A DNA stretch of 64,000 nt from Phycisphaerales bacterium (GCA_020847535.1 JADLBU010000124.1:1-64000), one strand, 5' to 3'; numbered from the stretch's first letter, positions 45,361 through 53,997 are shown. Made by a program: numbers and translations. Notes: generated from the letters alone by a model not told the origin.

Positions 45361-46842
45361 TTGAAATCAACGGATGGGGCGGGGAGGGCGGGATTCCTTA
45401 TCCACCGTTCGGGAGTCGGGCGTTCGACGATTGCGGCGATTGCCATGTGCCTGTGCGTGAGCGGGTTCGCCGGCGCGCAGTCCACGTACGCAACCCCGCG
45501 CAGTCACAAGCTCAAGCAGTTCGCCAAGCGGCTGTACGAGCCGCAGGGCCAGCAGGTCCTGACGGTGATCGGAGACTCGATCAACGCGACCTGCAACGCC
45601 ATGGCGATGCAGGTGGGGTACCGGGACCAGTTCGAGATGCCCTTCAACGGCTGGGTGATCCACGCCGACAACGGCAATTCGGAGATCGGGTACACCAACA
45701 CGCAGGGGGTCCGTCTTCTGGATGTGGTGCGCGATCCCGGGGACACGTTCTCCAGCGGGGTGCGCGGCATCTCTCCCGTGCGCGGGCGCGACACCATCTG
45801 GGCACTCGACAGGCCTCCGGGCTTCAACCTCTCCGACTCGTACATCATGAACAGCAACCTGGTGAACATGAAGCTGGGCAACCCCTTTACATCGGCCAGC
45901 GGAGTCGATGGCCGGCTGATCATGTACGAGGGGCTGACGCAGGTTGCGCAGTTCGAGGCCGCCGGGATGCGAGCGCTGTCGACCATCTCCAGCGGGATCT
46001 ATCAGCGGGGCCTCCCCCCCGCGGGCGCCATCGTGTGGCTGGATCGCTACGCGAGCACGGGGCCGGACAACCCGGGCATCCGTCTGCGATCGGACGCTAC
46101 GACCAACGAGTCGCTTCCGGGATTCAACACGCTCATTCTGCTGGGCAGCCGCATCCGCAACCGCAACCCCGACGGGGTGCAGATGCAGTTCATCGCCCAC
46201 GGGGGCTGGACCACCGTCGACCACGTCGATCGCGGCAAATTCACCGATGCCGCACTTGGCCAGTACTACGCCGCGACCGACCCGCCGACGCACGTGATCC
46301 TGTGGCTGGGGCAGAACCAGACGCTCGAGGAGTCCAACAACTTCGCGATCAGCAGCTACCAGCTCTACAAGTCCAACATCGCCGCGGTGATCGACCGGCA
46401 CGAGCAGGCGATCGCCATGCTCGGCAAGCCGGCGCCCAAGTGGCTGCTGGTGTCGCAGTACGCGACCGGCTACAGCGATGAGTACAACCAGCTGATGTGC
46501 ATGGGGCTGTACTCGCTGTCGAACGACCGCGCCAACGTCTCGTACCTTGATCTGTACCAGCTCGCGGGCGGGCGGAGTTTCGACACCGCCGCGATGCTCT
46601 CCGACGGGGTGCATCCCAACCTCGCCGGTGTCACGCTGTTGGCCGAGATCATGAACTGGGAGATGAAATCCTCGCTGTGCATCTCGGATTTCAACCAGGA
46701 TGCGTTCGTCGACCTGACGGACTACAACGCGTTCATCCATCAGTTCGAAGCCGGGGACATCTCTGCGGATGCGGATGAGAGTGGGTTCGTCGATTTCAAC
46801 GACTTTGACTTCTTCGTGCAGCGGTTTGAGGCGGGGTGCTGA
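45361..46842 (+). CDS. SGNH-type secreted protein with dockerin-like C-terminus, paralog 2 of 3
   Basis: A 493-residue exported protein and paralog of the preceding gene, on the same strand after a 178-bp gap. The start is TTG (45361), with GAGG upstream. There is a longer N-terminal extension before the signal (STIAAIAMCLCVSGFAGAQ). SGNH blocks: VIGDSINATCN, NGWVIHADNGNSEIGYTNTQG, VILWLGQNQ, KWLLVSQYATGY and SDGVHPN. Two EF-hand loops at the end (DFNQDAFVDLTDYNAFIHQFE, DADESGFVDFNDFDFFVQRFE) lead to EAGC. It is separated from the WYL regulator (convergent) by only 3 bp. Confidence 0.85.
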   Translation: MKSTDGAGRAGFLIHRSGVGRSTIAAIAMCLCVSGFAGAQSTYATPRSHKLKQFAKRLYEPQGQQVLTVIGDSINATCNAMAMQVGYRDQFEMPFNGWVIHADNGNSEIGYTNTQGVRLLDVVRDPGDTFSSGVRGISPVRGRDTIWALDRPPGFNLSDSYIMNSNLVNMKLGNPFTSASGVDGRLIMYEGLTQVAQFEAAGMRALSTISSGIYQRGLPPAGAIVWLDRYASTGPDNPGIRLRSDATTNESLPGFNTLILLGSRIRNRNPDGVQMQFIAHGGWTTVDHVDRGKFTDAALGQYYAATDPPTHVILWLGQNQTLEESNNFAISSYQLYKSNIAAVIDRHEQAIAMLGKPAPKWLLVSQYATGYSDEYNQLMCMGLYSLSNDRANVSYLDLYQLAGGRSFDTAAMLSDGVHPNLAGVTLLAEIMNWEMKSSLCISDFNQDAFVDLTDYNAFIHQFEAGDISADADESGFVDFNDFDFFVQRFEAGC

Positions 46843-46845
46843 GAG

Positions 46846-47859
46846 TCAGCCCACTCGCCGCGCCCGGTGCTTCTTTCGGGAGCGTTTCCCGGGGGCGGTC
46901 TGCCTGTAAAGCGCCGAGGTACGATCCGCGAGTTCACGCACGCGCCGAGCCAGGGCCGTCGGCTTCACGACCTTGCAGTGGTCTCCCATCGAGAGAACCC
47001 ACCACACTACCTCGTCGAGGCCTGAGACGATGCACCGCATCGTCAGTGAACCATCCTCGTGAGGCTCCATCTCCTGAGACTGATGCCAGACGGTGTCACC
47101 GATGGTCGGTGCAAAGTGCGCATCGAACCAAAGCTCAACACGGGTGTCGACGCCACGCATCATTCTCCAGGCGTTGCCCAGGTACTCGTCGACACTGAAA
47201 TCCGCGGGCCGCTGGAAGTGACGCCCCGCGGGCTTTGCGCTGATGAAGCGGCAGAGCTTGAGCGTCCGCATATCGCCATGGCGCAGGTGCCGGCCGATCA
47301 CGTACCACGCCCGGACACTAAAGAACAGCGCTGCTGGGTGGAACTCGAACTCGCCGCAATCCCCGGCCAGAGGTGAGTCATAGCGGCACAGTAGAACCTC
47401 CCTGTCCTGGATGGCACGGGAAAATCGCGCGTAGACATCAGCGGCATGGGACGGATCCTCGGCTGCGGCGGTCCGAATCGAGATCGACGCGAGCATCGAA
47501 TCAACATCGGAACGGATGTGCATGGGCAGCACGCCGCGAAGCTTGGCAATGGCGCGGCAGGCGGCACCGAGATACGGGATCTGCCTGCCCGCGACCTGCT
47601 CGCATAGGGCCGCCAGAGCGAGCGCCTCCTCGGCGGTGACTTGCACCGGGGGAAGAAAGACACCATCGGCGACCTTGTAGCAGCGCTGTCTTGAGTCGTA
47701 GACGCAGCCGAGGCCCGATCGCTCAAGCACTCGCATGTCGCGATGGATCGACCTTGACGAGATACCAAATTCCGCGGCGAGCTTTTCGGCAGTCCAGCCG
47801 GCGCCCGACTGGATGAGTGACAGTGCGCGAAGCAGCCGGTGAATGCGTGTGTTCTTCAT
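46846..47859 (-). CDS. HTH-WYL domain transcriptional regulator
   Basis: A 337-residue regulator; the start at 47859 gives MKNTRIHRLLRALSLIQ. An N-terminal helix-turn-helix of the DeoR type (WTAEKLAAEFGISSRSIHRDMRVLE) is followed by a winged strand (GLGCVYDSRQRCYKV) and, around residues 185-225, the WYL block (EFHPAALFFSVRAWYVIGRHLR). The C-terminal WCX-like part follows (VELWFDAHFAPTI). WYL proteins bind ligands such as nucleotides or single-stranded nucleic acid and often control defense or stress genes. It is transcribed divergently from SGNH paralog 3, with two palindromes between them (see 47928-47980). Confidence 0.93.
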   Translation of the reverse strand: MKNTRIHRLLRALSLIQSGAGWTAEKLAAEFGISSRSIHRDMRVLERSGLGCVYDSRQRCYKVADGVFLPPVQVTAEEALALAALCEQVAGRQIPYLGAACRAIAKLRGVLPMHIRSDVDSMLASISIRTAAAEDPSHAADVYARFSRAIQDREVLLCRYDSPLAGDCGEFEFHPAALFFSVRAWYVIGRHLRHGDMRTLKLCRFISAKPAGRHFQRPADFSVDEYLGNAWRMMRGVDTRVELWFDAHFAPTIGDTVWHQSQEMEPHEDGSLTMRCIVSGLDEVVWWVLSMGDHCKVVKPTALARRVRELADRTSALYRQTAPGKRSRKKHRARRVG

Positions 47860-47927
47860 GGTCCTCCCGAGACGGTCAGCGGAGCAGAGCGGTCGGATTT
47901 CATCGGCTGTCGCGGGACGGGGCTTGA

Positions 47928-47980
47928 CTGACAACACGGTGTCAGAGTGGACGGCGAACCCAGCGACAACATGCTGTCGC
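47928..47980. promoter_or_regulatory. Pair of 18-bp palindromes, probable WYL-regulator operators
   Basis: Site 1 (47928-47945) is CTGACAACACGGTGTCAG and site 2 (47963-47980) is GCGACAACATGCTGTCGC. Their shared core is YGACAACAYGSTGTCR, with 6-bp half-sites (YTGACA/GCGACA type) and a 35-bp centre-to-centre distance. They lie in the 215-bp gap between the start of the WYL regulator and the start of SGNH paralog 3. A TTGACT (47924-47929) that could be a -35 for the plus-strand gene overlaps site 1. Regulation by the WYL protein is inferred from position. Confidence 0.7.
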
Positions 47981-48074
47981 CGGGTTCTCGCATCTGCCGC
48001 CGTGCGCGCAGACGCCGGCTGAATCACGGTCGAGAGTGCCTCCGATGGCAATTACGCCCTCTGGAGGTGCGAAC

Positions 48075-49517
48075 ATGAGATCGACGACTTGGCGGTGTGC
48101 GTGTGTGGGGGCATGGACGGGAGCGGCCCTGGCCGGTAGCGCGGATGCACGGCAGGAATGGTCGGCACCCAGGTCTGCTCGCCTGGCTGACTTTGCTCAG
48201 GATCTGTACTTCCCTGAGGGACAGCAGGTGTTGGGGATCATCGGGGACTCCATCAACGCGACCAACAGCACGATGGGGATGCAGGTCGGCTACAGGGATC
48301 AACTGGAGATCCCGTTCAATGGGTGGGTCGTACACGCCGACAGCGGAAACTCTGACATCGGGTATATGAACGCTCAAGGTACGCTGGGAACCAACGCGAT
48401 TCGGATTCCCGGGGACATGTTCTCCAACGGGCTGAGCGCGATATCCCCAGTTCGGACGCGAGATGCGGTGTGGAGCGGGAATGTCGCCTGGGGCGGCACG
48501 CTGGCGGACTGCTTCGTGGTCAACGGCAACCTCGCTGGCATGAAGCTGGGCAATCCGTTCGCGGGCAGCGCGGCGGTTGCCGCGCGGTTGATCATGTTCG
48601 AAGGCGCCACGCAGCTCGCGGGCTTCGAGGCAGCCGGAGTCCGTGGAAGCACCAACATCTCGCTCGCGGAGTACGACCGGCCGGATCCGGTCGCCGGTGA
48701 GATTGTGTGGCTGGATCGCGACTGCGGAACCGGATCATCGAGCCCGGGACTGCGGCTGCGCTCGGACGCGACCACTTCGGAATCAACTACGGGGGCAAAC
48801 ACGCTCATCCTGCTGGGAGCGCGGCTCCGGGCGGGGATCGAAGACGGAGTGCAGGTGCAGTTCATAGCGCATGGCGGGTGGACAACGGTTGACCACGCGA
48901 GCTTGGCACGGTTCACGGATGCAGCGCTGTCCCAGTACTACGCCGCGACCGACCCCCCGACGCACATCATCCTGTGGATCGGGCAGAACCAGACGCCGCA
49001 GGAATCGGCGGATTTCTACTCACTCAGCTACGATCTGTACAAAGATCACGTGGAGGCAATCATCGATCGGCACGAAGCGGCGATCGACAGCCTGGAGGCT
49101 CCTGCGCCGCGATGGCTGCTGGTTTCCCAGTACAAGACCGGGTACGACGAGTTTCATCATCAGCTTCTTGCCGAGGGCCTTCACGCGATCTCGCAGGAGC
49201 GGGAGAACGTGTCGTTCCTCAACCTGTATCGCATCGCGGGCGGCGAAGCATTCAACCAGTCGGCATACCTGTCCGACGGTGTGCATCCCAACGAGACCGG
49301 GGTGCAGCACCTGGCCGCGCTGATGAACGCGGAAATGAAGTCCTCGGTCGTCTGCTTGGCGGATTTCGATGAGAGCGGATTCGTGGACACCGAGGATTAC
49401 GATGCGTTCGTCGAGGCGTTCACATTGGGAGATCCTTCGTGCGACATCAACGGAACGGGCTTCGTGGATCTCGAGGACTTTGACTTTTTCGTGATGCTGT
49501 TCGAGGCTGGGTGCTGA
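48075..49517 (+). CDS. SGNH-type secreted protein with dockerin-like C-terminus, paralog 3 of 3
   Basis: A 480-residue exported protein; the ATG at 48075 is preferred over the GTG at 48036 because GGAGGT lies just upstream. Signal peptide CVGAWTGAALAGSADA. Blocks as in the other two paralogs: GIIGDSINATNS, NGWVVHADSGNSDIGYMNAQG, IILWIGQNQ, RWLLVSQYKTGY and SDGVHPN. EF-hand loops DFDESGFVDTEDYDAFVEAF and DINGTGFVDLEDFDFFVMLF end in EAGC. It is transcribed away from the WYL regulator, so of the three this is the copy most clearly under its control. Confidence 0.87.
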   Translation: MRSTTWRCACVGAWTGAALAGSADARQEWSAPRSARLADFAQDLYFPEGQQVLGIIGDSINATNSTMGMQVGYRDQLEIPFNGWVVHADSGNSDIGYMNAQGTLGTNAIRIPGDMFSNGLSAISPVRTRDAVWSGNVAWGGTLADCFVVNGNLAGMKLGNPFAGSAAVAARLIMFEGATQLAGFEAAGVRGSTNISLAEYDRPDPVAGEIVWLDRDCGTGSSSPGLRLRSDATTSESTTGANTLILLGARLRAGIEDGVQVQFIAHGGWTTVDHASLARFTDAALSQYYAATDPPTHIILWIGQNQTPQESADFYSLSYDLYKDHVEAIIDRHEAAIDSLEAPAPRWLLVSQYKTGYDEFHHQLLAEGLHAISQERENVSFLNLYRIAGGEAFNQSAYLSDGVHPNETGVQHLAALMNAEMKSSVVCLADFDESGFVDTEDYDAFVEAFTLGDPSCDINGTGFVDLEDFDFFVMLFEAGC

Positions 49518-49544
49518 GGCAGAGCCCCCGCCTGAGCGCTCGGG

Positions 49545-49590
49545 TCAAAAACAACACCGGGATCGCACATGCGATCCCGGTGATTTGGTT
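49545..49590. terminator. Bidirectional terminator between SGNH paralog 3 and the alpha-CTD protein
   Basis: Perfect 13-bp stem CACCGGGATCGCA/TGCGATCCCGGTG (49556-49568 with 49571-49583) with a 2-nt loop. On the minus strand it is followed by TTGTTTTTG, a good T-run for the alpha-CTD gene. On the plus strand the tail is the weaker ATTTGGTT. Confidence 0.85.
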
Positions 49591-49608
49591 GACGCGGCAT
49601 GTCGAACC

Positions 49609-50547
49609 TCAGCTATCCAGCTTCCGCAGCCCCAGCCCGAACTCGTGCAGCCGCTCCCGGATCTCCTTCAGGCTGGTCGCCCCGAAGTTCTTGACGCCCA
49701 TGAGCTCGGCCTCGGTGTGGCTCGCCAGGTCGCCAAGTGTCTGGATCGTCAGGTACGAGAGCGCCTTGCGGGCTCGCACCGACAGCTGCAGATCCGAGAC
49801 CGGCTTGCCCAGGACGGCCTCCTGCCCGGTGCCCTTGTACTGCTCGATGAGGGCGCGGCGGGCCTGGCGCTGGGCATCTTCCTGGCCCTGGCCGAGGCGC
49901 AGGCCGCGGGCCGAGAGCATCCGCTTGATCTCGAGCAGGCTGGTCTCGCCGAAGTTCTTGTAGCTCATGAGCTCGGCCTCGGTGATCCGCAGCAGATCGC
50001 CGAGTGAGCGGATGTTCATCTTCTTCAGGCAGGTACGCGCCCGCACGGACAGCTCGAAGTCCGTCACCGGCGTGTCCAGCATCGCCTTGCGCTTGAAGGC
50101 ATCCCGGTCCTGCTCCTCCTCGACGATCATCTCCCGGCTCGCCTGGATGTCCTTCATATACAGCCGGGCGCGGGGGTGGTTGGGATGCGTATCGAGCACC
50201 TGCCGGAGGCAGCGCTCAGCGCGGACGAAGTCGTTGCGGTCCTCGTAGACGACCGCGAGGTTGATCAGGGCGTTGATGGGTGCGGGCGGGTGCTCGCAGG
50301 CCCGCTCGTAGAGGGCGAGCGCCTCATCCTCCTCGCCCACCAGGTCCAAGAGGTACGCCAAGTGGAAGAGGGTGTCGGGGGTTTCGGGGTCGGCGGCGAC
50401 CGCGCGGCGATACTCGGCGATCGCGGCCCGCTTGTCGCCGGCGGCGTCAAACTTCTTGGCGGCTGCAACGTGCTTGGAGGCGGTCTGCGTGTCTCGGGGG
50501 GCGGCGTCGGTGACGCCGATCACGGTGTCGAGCGGATCGTGACCCAT
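49609..50547 (-). CDS. TPR protein with two RNA polymerase alpha-CTD-like repeats
   Basis: A 312-residue cytoplasmic protein. The N-terminal half (about residues 25-155) is a TPR array (DKRAAIAEYRRAVAADPE, DTLFHLAYLLDLVGEEDEALALYERA, INLAVVYEDRNDFVRAERCLRQVLD). The C-terminal half has two HhH modules like the alpha C-terminal domain of RNA polymerase: DFELSVRARTCLKKMNIRSLGDLL with YKNFGETSLLEIK, and DLQLSVRARKALSYLTIQTLGDLA with VKNFGATSLKEIRERL. The true rpoA is elsewhere. The protein could link RNA polymerase or DNA to TPR partners. The type is known from planctomycetes but its function is not. Confidence 0.9.
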   Translation of the reverse strand: MGHDPLDTVIGVTDAAPRDTQTASKHVAAAKKFDAAGDKRAAIAEYRRAVAADPETPDTLFHLAYLLDLVGEEDEALALYERACEHPPAPINALINLAVVYEDRNDFVRAERCLRQVLDTHPNHPRARLYMKDIQASREMIVEEEQDRDAFKRKAMLDTPVTDFELSVRARTCLKKMNIRSLGDLLRITEAELMSYKNFGETSLLEIKRMLSARGLRLGQGQEDAQRQARRALIEQYKGTGQEAVLGKPVSDLQLSVRARKALSYLTIQTLGDLASHTEAELMGVKNFGATSLKEIRERLHEFGLGLRKLDS

Positions 50548-50663
50548 CGTGGGGAGGCTCCAGAAAGTCCACCCGGGAAACCGCGGTGGACAAGGCGGAA
50601 ACTATAGGTCCGAACCCGGTTTCCAACCACTTTCAGCCGTTCGCGTCCTAACCTTTTCCTCCC

Positions 50664-51548
50664 ATGGCCAGCCCCACCCCGAAGATTCACCCCACCGCCT
50701 CCGTTTCGCCCGAAGCCATCTTGGCGGATGATGTGGAAATCGGCCCCCGGTGCACGATCCTGGGCCCCGTGAAGCTCGGTACGGGGGTCCGGCTGATCGG
50801 GGATGTCTATATCCAGGGTCCTACCGAGGTCGGCGAGGGGACCACGGTGTACCCGTACACCACCCTGGGCTTCCCGGGCCAGGACTGGAAGTTCAAACCT
50901 GGGGATCCCACCCCAGGGGTCAAGGTCGGCAAGGGGTGCATTCTGCGGGAGCATGTGACCGTGCATGCGGCGACCAAGCCTGATCGCCCCACCACCATCG
51001 GGGACCGATGCATGCTGATGGTCAACACGCACCTGGGTCACGATTGCCGCATCGGCAACGATGTGGTGATGGTCAACAATTCCGGGCTCGCCGGGCACGC
51101 CGAGATGGGGGACAACGTGACCCTGTCGGGCATGGTCGCGATCCACCAGTTCGTTCGCGTGGGCCGCTTTGTCTTCATGGCCGCGGGGGTGGGTGTGTCG
51201 ATGGATGTGCCACCCTTCTGCGTCGTCGTCGAACGACAGCGCCTCGAGGGGATCAATCGCGTCGGCCTGCGACGGGCGGGCATGCCGCGCGAACACATCA
51301 CGGCGATCGATGAGGCATTCCGCAAGGTGTTCCGCCCCGGCAATCTGGGCCGGCCGGAGATGGTTGAGATGCTGAGTGAACTCGGCCGGGACTGCCCGCC
51401 GGTCATGGAGATGGCCGACTTCGTCCGGGGCACCAAGCGCGGCATTGTGCCCGGCTCGGGTCGGCCTCCCCGCCTAATCGCCCCGCTCATGCACCGCATG
51501 CGTCGCGGGCAGGGATACGTGCCGGCGGCGGATGATGGCATTGATTGA
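50664..51548 (+). CDS. lpxA: UDP-N-acetylglucosamine acyltransferase
   Basis: First enzyme of lipid A synthesis; adds a 3-hydroxyacyl chain to UDP-GlcNAc. The 294-residue protein shows hexapeptide left-handed beta-helix repeats (EAILADDVEIGPRCTILGPVKL and following), the catalytic His126 in NTHLGHDCRIGN, NNSGLAGHAEMGDN, and the C-terminal helical domain (INRVGLRRAGM, AIDEAFRKVF). It is about 30 residues longer than E. coli LpxA because of a C-terminal tail. It implies an outer membrane with lipopolysaccharide. The TPR/alpha-CTD gene is divergent, 116 bp upstream. Confidence 0.95.
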   Translation: MASPTPKIHPTASVSPEAILADDVEIGPRCTILGPVKLGTGVRLIGDVYIQGPTEVGEGTTVYPYTTLGFPGQDWKFKPGDPTPGVKVGKGCILREHVTVHAATKPDRPTTIGDRCMLMVNTHLGHDCRIGNDVVMVNNSGLAGHAEMGDNVTLSGMVAIHQFVRVGRFVFMAAGVGVSMDVPPFCVVVERQRLEGINRVGLRRAGMPREHITAIDEAFRKVFRPGNLGRPEMVEMLSELGRDCPPVMEMADFVRGTKRGIVPGSGRPPRLIAPLMHRMRRGQGYVPAADDGID

Positions 51549-51595
51549 GAAGGCAACGGGCAACCGGGATTGGGTACTGGTGAAGAGGCTTGCGA

Positions 51596-52558
51596 ATGAC
51601 GGGATTGGTGGAGAGAGAAAGCTCAACCGGAACCACGCAAGGCGAGGCGGTGGTGACCGAGCCCTCCCTGTGCGTGCTCGCCAGCAGCTCATCGGGAAAC
51701 TGCTCCGTCCTGCGCTGGCGCGAGAACGGCTCCCCGCGTGCGTGCCTCATCGATGCGGGCCTCTCCCCCAAGAAGACCAAGAACTGGCTGCGCGGCGTCG
51801 GCACCAACCTGGCCCAGGTCGATTCGATGATCCTGACGCACCTGGACCGGGACCACTGCCACATCGGCTGGTCCGGCGGCCGCATCCCGCCGCACATCAC
51901 CCTCCGCATGCACCAGCGCCACCTCAACCGCGCCGGCTCAGAAGCCATGCACTTCCAGCGAACCGAGCCATTCAAGGACAGCTTCCGTCTCTCTCCGGGC
52001 GTCCAGGTTCGCGTCGAGATGATGTCGCACGATGAGCTGGGGGTCGCCTCCTTTCGCTTTGAGTTCGCCGGACCCGGCGGCACGCTCGCCGGATCACTGG
52101 GATTCGCGACCGACCTGGGGCGCATCACCGATGGACTCGTCGACTGCATGGCCGGCGTCGATGTGCTCGCCTTCGAGAGCAACTACTGTCCGCTGCTCCA
52201 GGCTGAATCCGATCGCCCTGCCTTCCTCAAGCGCCGCATCATGGGGGGGCGCGGGCACCTCTCCAACCAGGAGTGCCTGGAGGCAATCACCCGGATCGCC
52301 CCCCGCGAGCATGTGGTGCTCCTTCACCTTTCGCGCGAGTGCAACTGCCCCGATCTGGTCGCGGGGCTGCACACCGGCGCTGACTACTCCCTCACAATTG
52401 CCAAGCCTGATCGCCCCACCCGCTGGATCGGGATCGGGACGCTGCCGCGAACCGCGGACGATCCGCGATTTCCCATCGCCGCTTCTCTGACACCACCGAT
52501 CATGGCGACGCCCGGCCTAAAGCCGGTCACCCTGTGGGACTCAGCGCCGACCCGCTAG
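51596..52558 (+). CDS. MBL-fold metallo-hydrolase (WalJ/YycJ-like)
   Basis: About 320 residues, or about 302 if translation begins at the GTG pair near 51650 (VVTEPSLCVLASSSSGNC), which fits the family start better. SSSSGN and the metal motif THLDRDHCHIG (H-x-D-x-D-H), together with ATDLG and AFESNY, mark a beta-lactamase-fold hydrolase of the WalJ/YycJ type. A later NLHLSRECN-like block (LLHLSRECNCPDLV) supplies a metal ligand. Probably a phosphodiesterase acting on nucleic acid. It lies 47 bp after lpxA and 14 bp before the methyltransferase gene. Confidence 0.85.
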   Translation: MTGLVERESSTGTTQGEAVVTEPSLCVLASSSSGNCSVLRWRENGSPRACLIDAGLSPKKTKNWLRGVGTNLAQVDSMILTHLDRDHCHIGWSGGRIPPHITLRMHQRHLNRAGSEAMHFQRTEPFKDSFRLSPGVQVRVEMMSHDELGVASFRFEFAGPGGTLAGSLGFATDLGRITDGLVDCMAGVDVLAFESNYCPLLQAESDRPAFLKRRIMGGRGHLSNQECLEAITRIAPREHVVLLHLSRECNCPDLVAGLHTGADYSLTIAKPDRPTRWIGIGTLPRTADDPRFPIAASLTPPIMATPGLKPVTLWDSAPTR

Positions 52559-52572
52559 CATTCGGACGATCT

Positions 52573-53568
52573 ATGCCATCGGAGGGATCGCACAGCCCCC
52601 ACGCCCACCCCCCCCACGCTCAGCCCAGCGCGGCGACCGTCGCCGCGAGTCGGGCGTACCAACCGCCGCTGACGGTCCGCGCGATACGCCGAACCGCTCG
52701 CATGATGAGCCAGATCCGCGCGGTGCTGGGCCTGCACCGCGTCCACACGGTCGCCGGGGTGCGCTACACCGAGACCACGGCCGAGACGCTGCGAAGAGCC
52801 CTCTCGCGCCGCGGCACCGGCAGCAAGGAGTTCATCGCCGAATTCCCTCCCGGCGTCGATAAGATGGCGATCCACTGCACACCCGGCCGCGTCTACGCCG
52901 ACCTGATGGAGCCGCGGCTCATGGCGTGCTACGAGATGGCTCTGCAGTGCCTGCGGCCGGGGATGCGGATCCTGGATTTCGGGTGCGGAACCGGGTACGG
53001 CGCGGCCTGGCTGCTGGATGTCGTCGGCCCCTCGGGGGCGGTGGTCGCCGTCGAACGCGATGAGGAGAGCGCACGCTACGCCCAGCGCCGCTACGCAGCC
53101 CCCAACGCCGCATTCGAGATCGGCTGGCTGGGAGCGCTCGCCGGCGAGATCGACGGCGCGTTCGACCTGGTCGTTTCGCTGGATGCCCTGCGTGAGGGGG
53201 ATGATCCGCACGCGGTCATCAAGGAACTCTGGCGGGTGCTCAAGCCCGGCGGCTGGCTCCTGATCGTCGCGCCCGCGCCCCTGGGGCCGGGCCAGCCGCG
53301 AACCACCGGCGCTCCGCTCACCTACGAGCCGCGCGAGCTGGCCGACATCGTCAAGCGAGCGTGCGAGATTCAGATGGTCGGACGCGATGAGGATGGCCAG
53401 GCAACCAACCGCATCACCTGGGATGAGCGTCCGATCGCCGCGACTCCGGGCCAAGGTGTGATGCCGCCTGGGATGGGATCTCAGTCACCCGAGCCGTCAC
53501 CGGAAGTCGTTTCTAATTCATCCGCCCCCGATCATGCCGGGGTGCTCATTAATAAACCCGCGCGGTAG
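52573..53568 (+). CDS. SAM-dependent methyltransferase
   Basis: A 331-residue class I methyltransferase. The SAM-binding motif I is MRILDFGCGTGYGAAWLLD; the motif II region is AVVAVERDEESARYAQRRY; the post-I block is FDLVVSLDALREGDDP with LWRVLKPGGWLLIVAPAP after it. About 90 residues precede the fold and contain HAHPPHAQP and an Arg-rich helix. The last 40 residues are Pro/Ser-rich. The substrate is unknown. It starts 14 bp after the MBL gene, so the two are likely co-transcribed. Confidence 0.88.
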   Translation: MPSEGSHSPHAHPPHAQPSAATVAASRAYQPPLTVRAIRRTARMMSQIRAVLGLHRVHTVAGVRYTETTAETLRRALSRRGTGSKEFIAEFPPGVDKMAIHCTPGRVYADLMEPRLMACYEMALQCLRPGMRILDFGCGTGYGAAWLLDVVGPSGAVVAVERDEESARYAQRRYAAPNAAFEIGWLGALAGEIDGAFDLVVSLDALREGDDPHAVIKELWRVLKPGGWLLIVAPAPLGPGQPRTTGAPLTYEPRELADIVKRACEIQMVGRDEDGQATNRITWDERPIAATPGQGVMPPGMGSQSPEPSPEVVSNSSAPDHAGVLINKPAR

Positions 53569-53598
53569 TTGATCGTGATGCAGGACCGGCGAACCCCG

Positions 53599-53865
53599 TC
53601 ATTCGGCGGGGGTGTTCTCGATCATCTTGCTCAAATGGTCGTGCGGGATCTGCTTCGGCTGCTCGAGGCGCATCATGCGAAGCGTGCCGCACGAGGAGCA
53701 ATGTCCGAGAATCCGCTTGCCGATGGATTTTGCCCCGATGCGGATGCCGCCGAGCTCGGCGAGCGGCTTCCAGCGGCCGCAGGTGGGGCAGGAGAGGAGC
53801 CAGGTGTCGTCGGTGATGGGGGTAGGGGCCGGAGTATTGGTGTTGGTGTTGGTTGAGTCGGGCAT
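53599..53865 (-). CDS. Small zinc-ribbon protein
   Basis: An 88-residue protein; the start at 53865 (MPDSTNTNT) is chosen because GGGAGA lies six bases upstream. After a Thr/Asn/Pro-rich N-terminus, two C-x2-C pairs (Cys26/Cys29 in CPTCG and Cys56/Cys59 in CSSCG) make a zinc ribbon. The spacing between the pairs is 26 residues. It ends with QIPHDHLSKMIENTPAE. Nucleic-acid or protein binding is likely, but no partner is indicated. It is convergent with the methyltransferase gene and divergent from the ABC operon. Confidence 0.75.
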   Translation of the reverse strand: MPDSTNTNTNTPAPTPITDDTWLLSCPTCGRWKPLAELGGIRIGAKSIGKRILGHCSSCGTLRMMRLEQPKQIPHDHLSKMIENTPAE

Positions 53866-53997
53866 GACCAGTCTCCCATCCATTATTGGGGATCGAACGG
53901 CTCGTTTTCAGTTCCGACCCCGGCAGGTCCGGCGTGCGGTAGGATGCGGCCGATGGGCGATCAGGCACCTCGAGCGGCCCACCCGACCGACAGCCGC

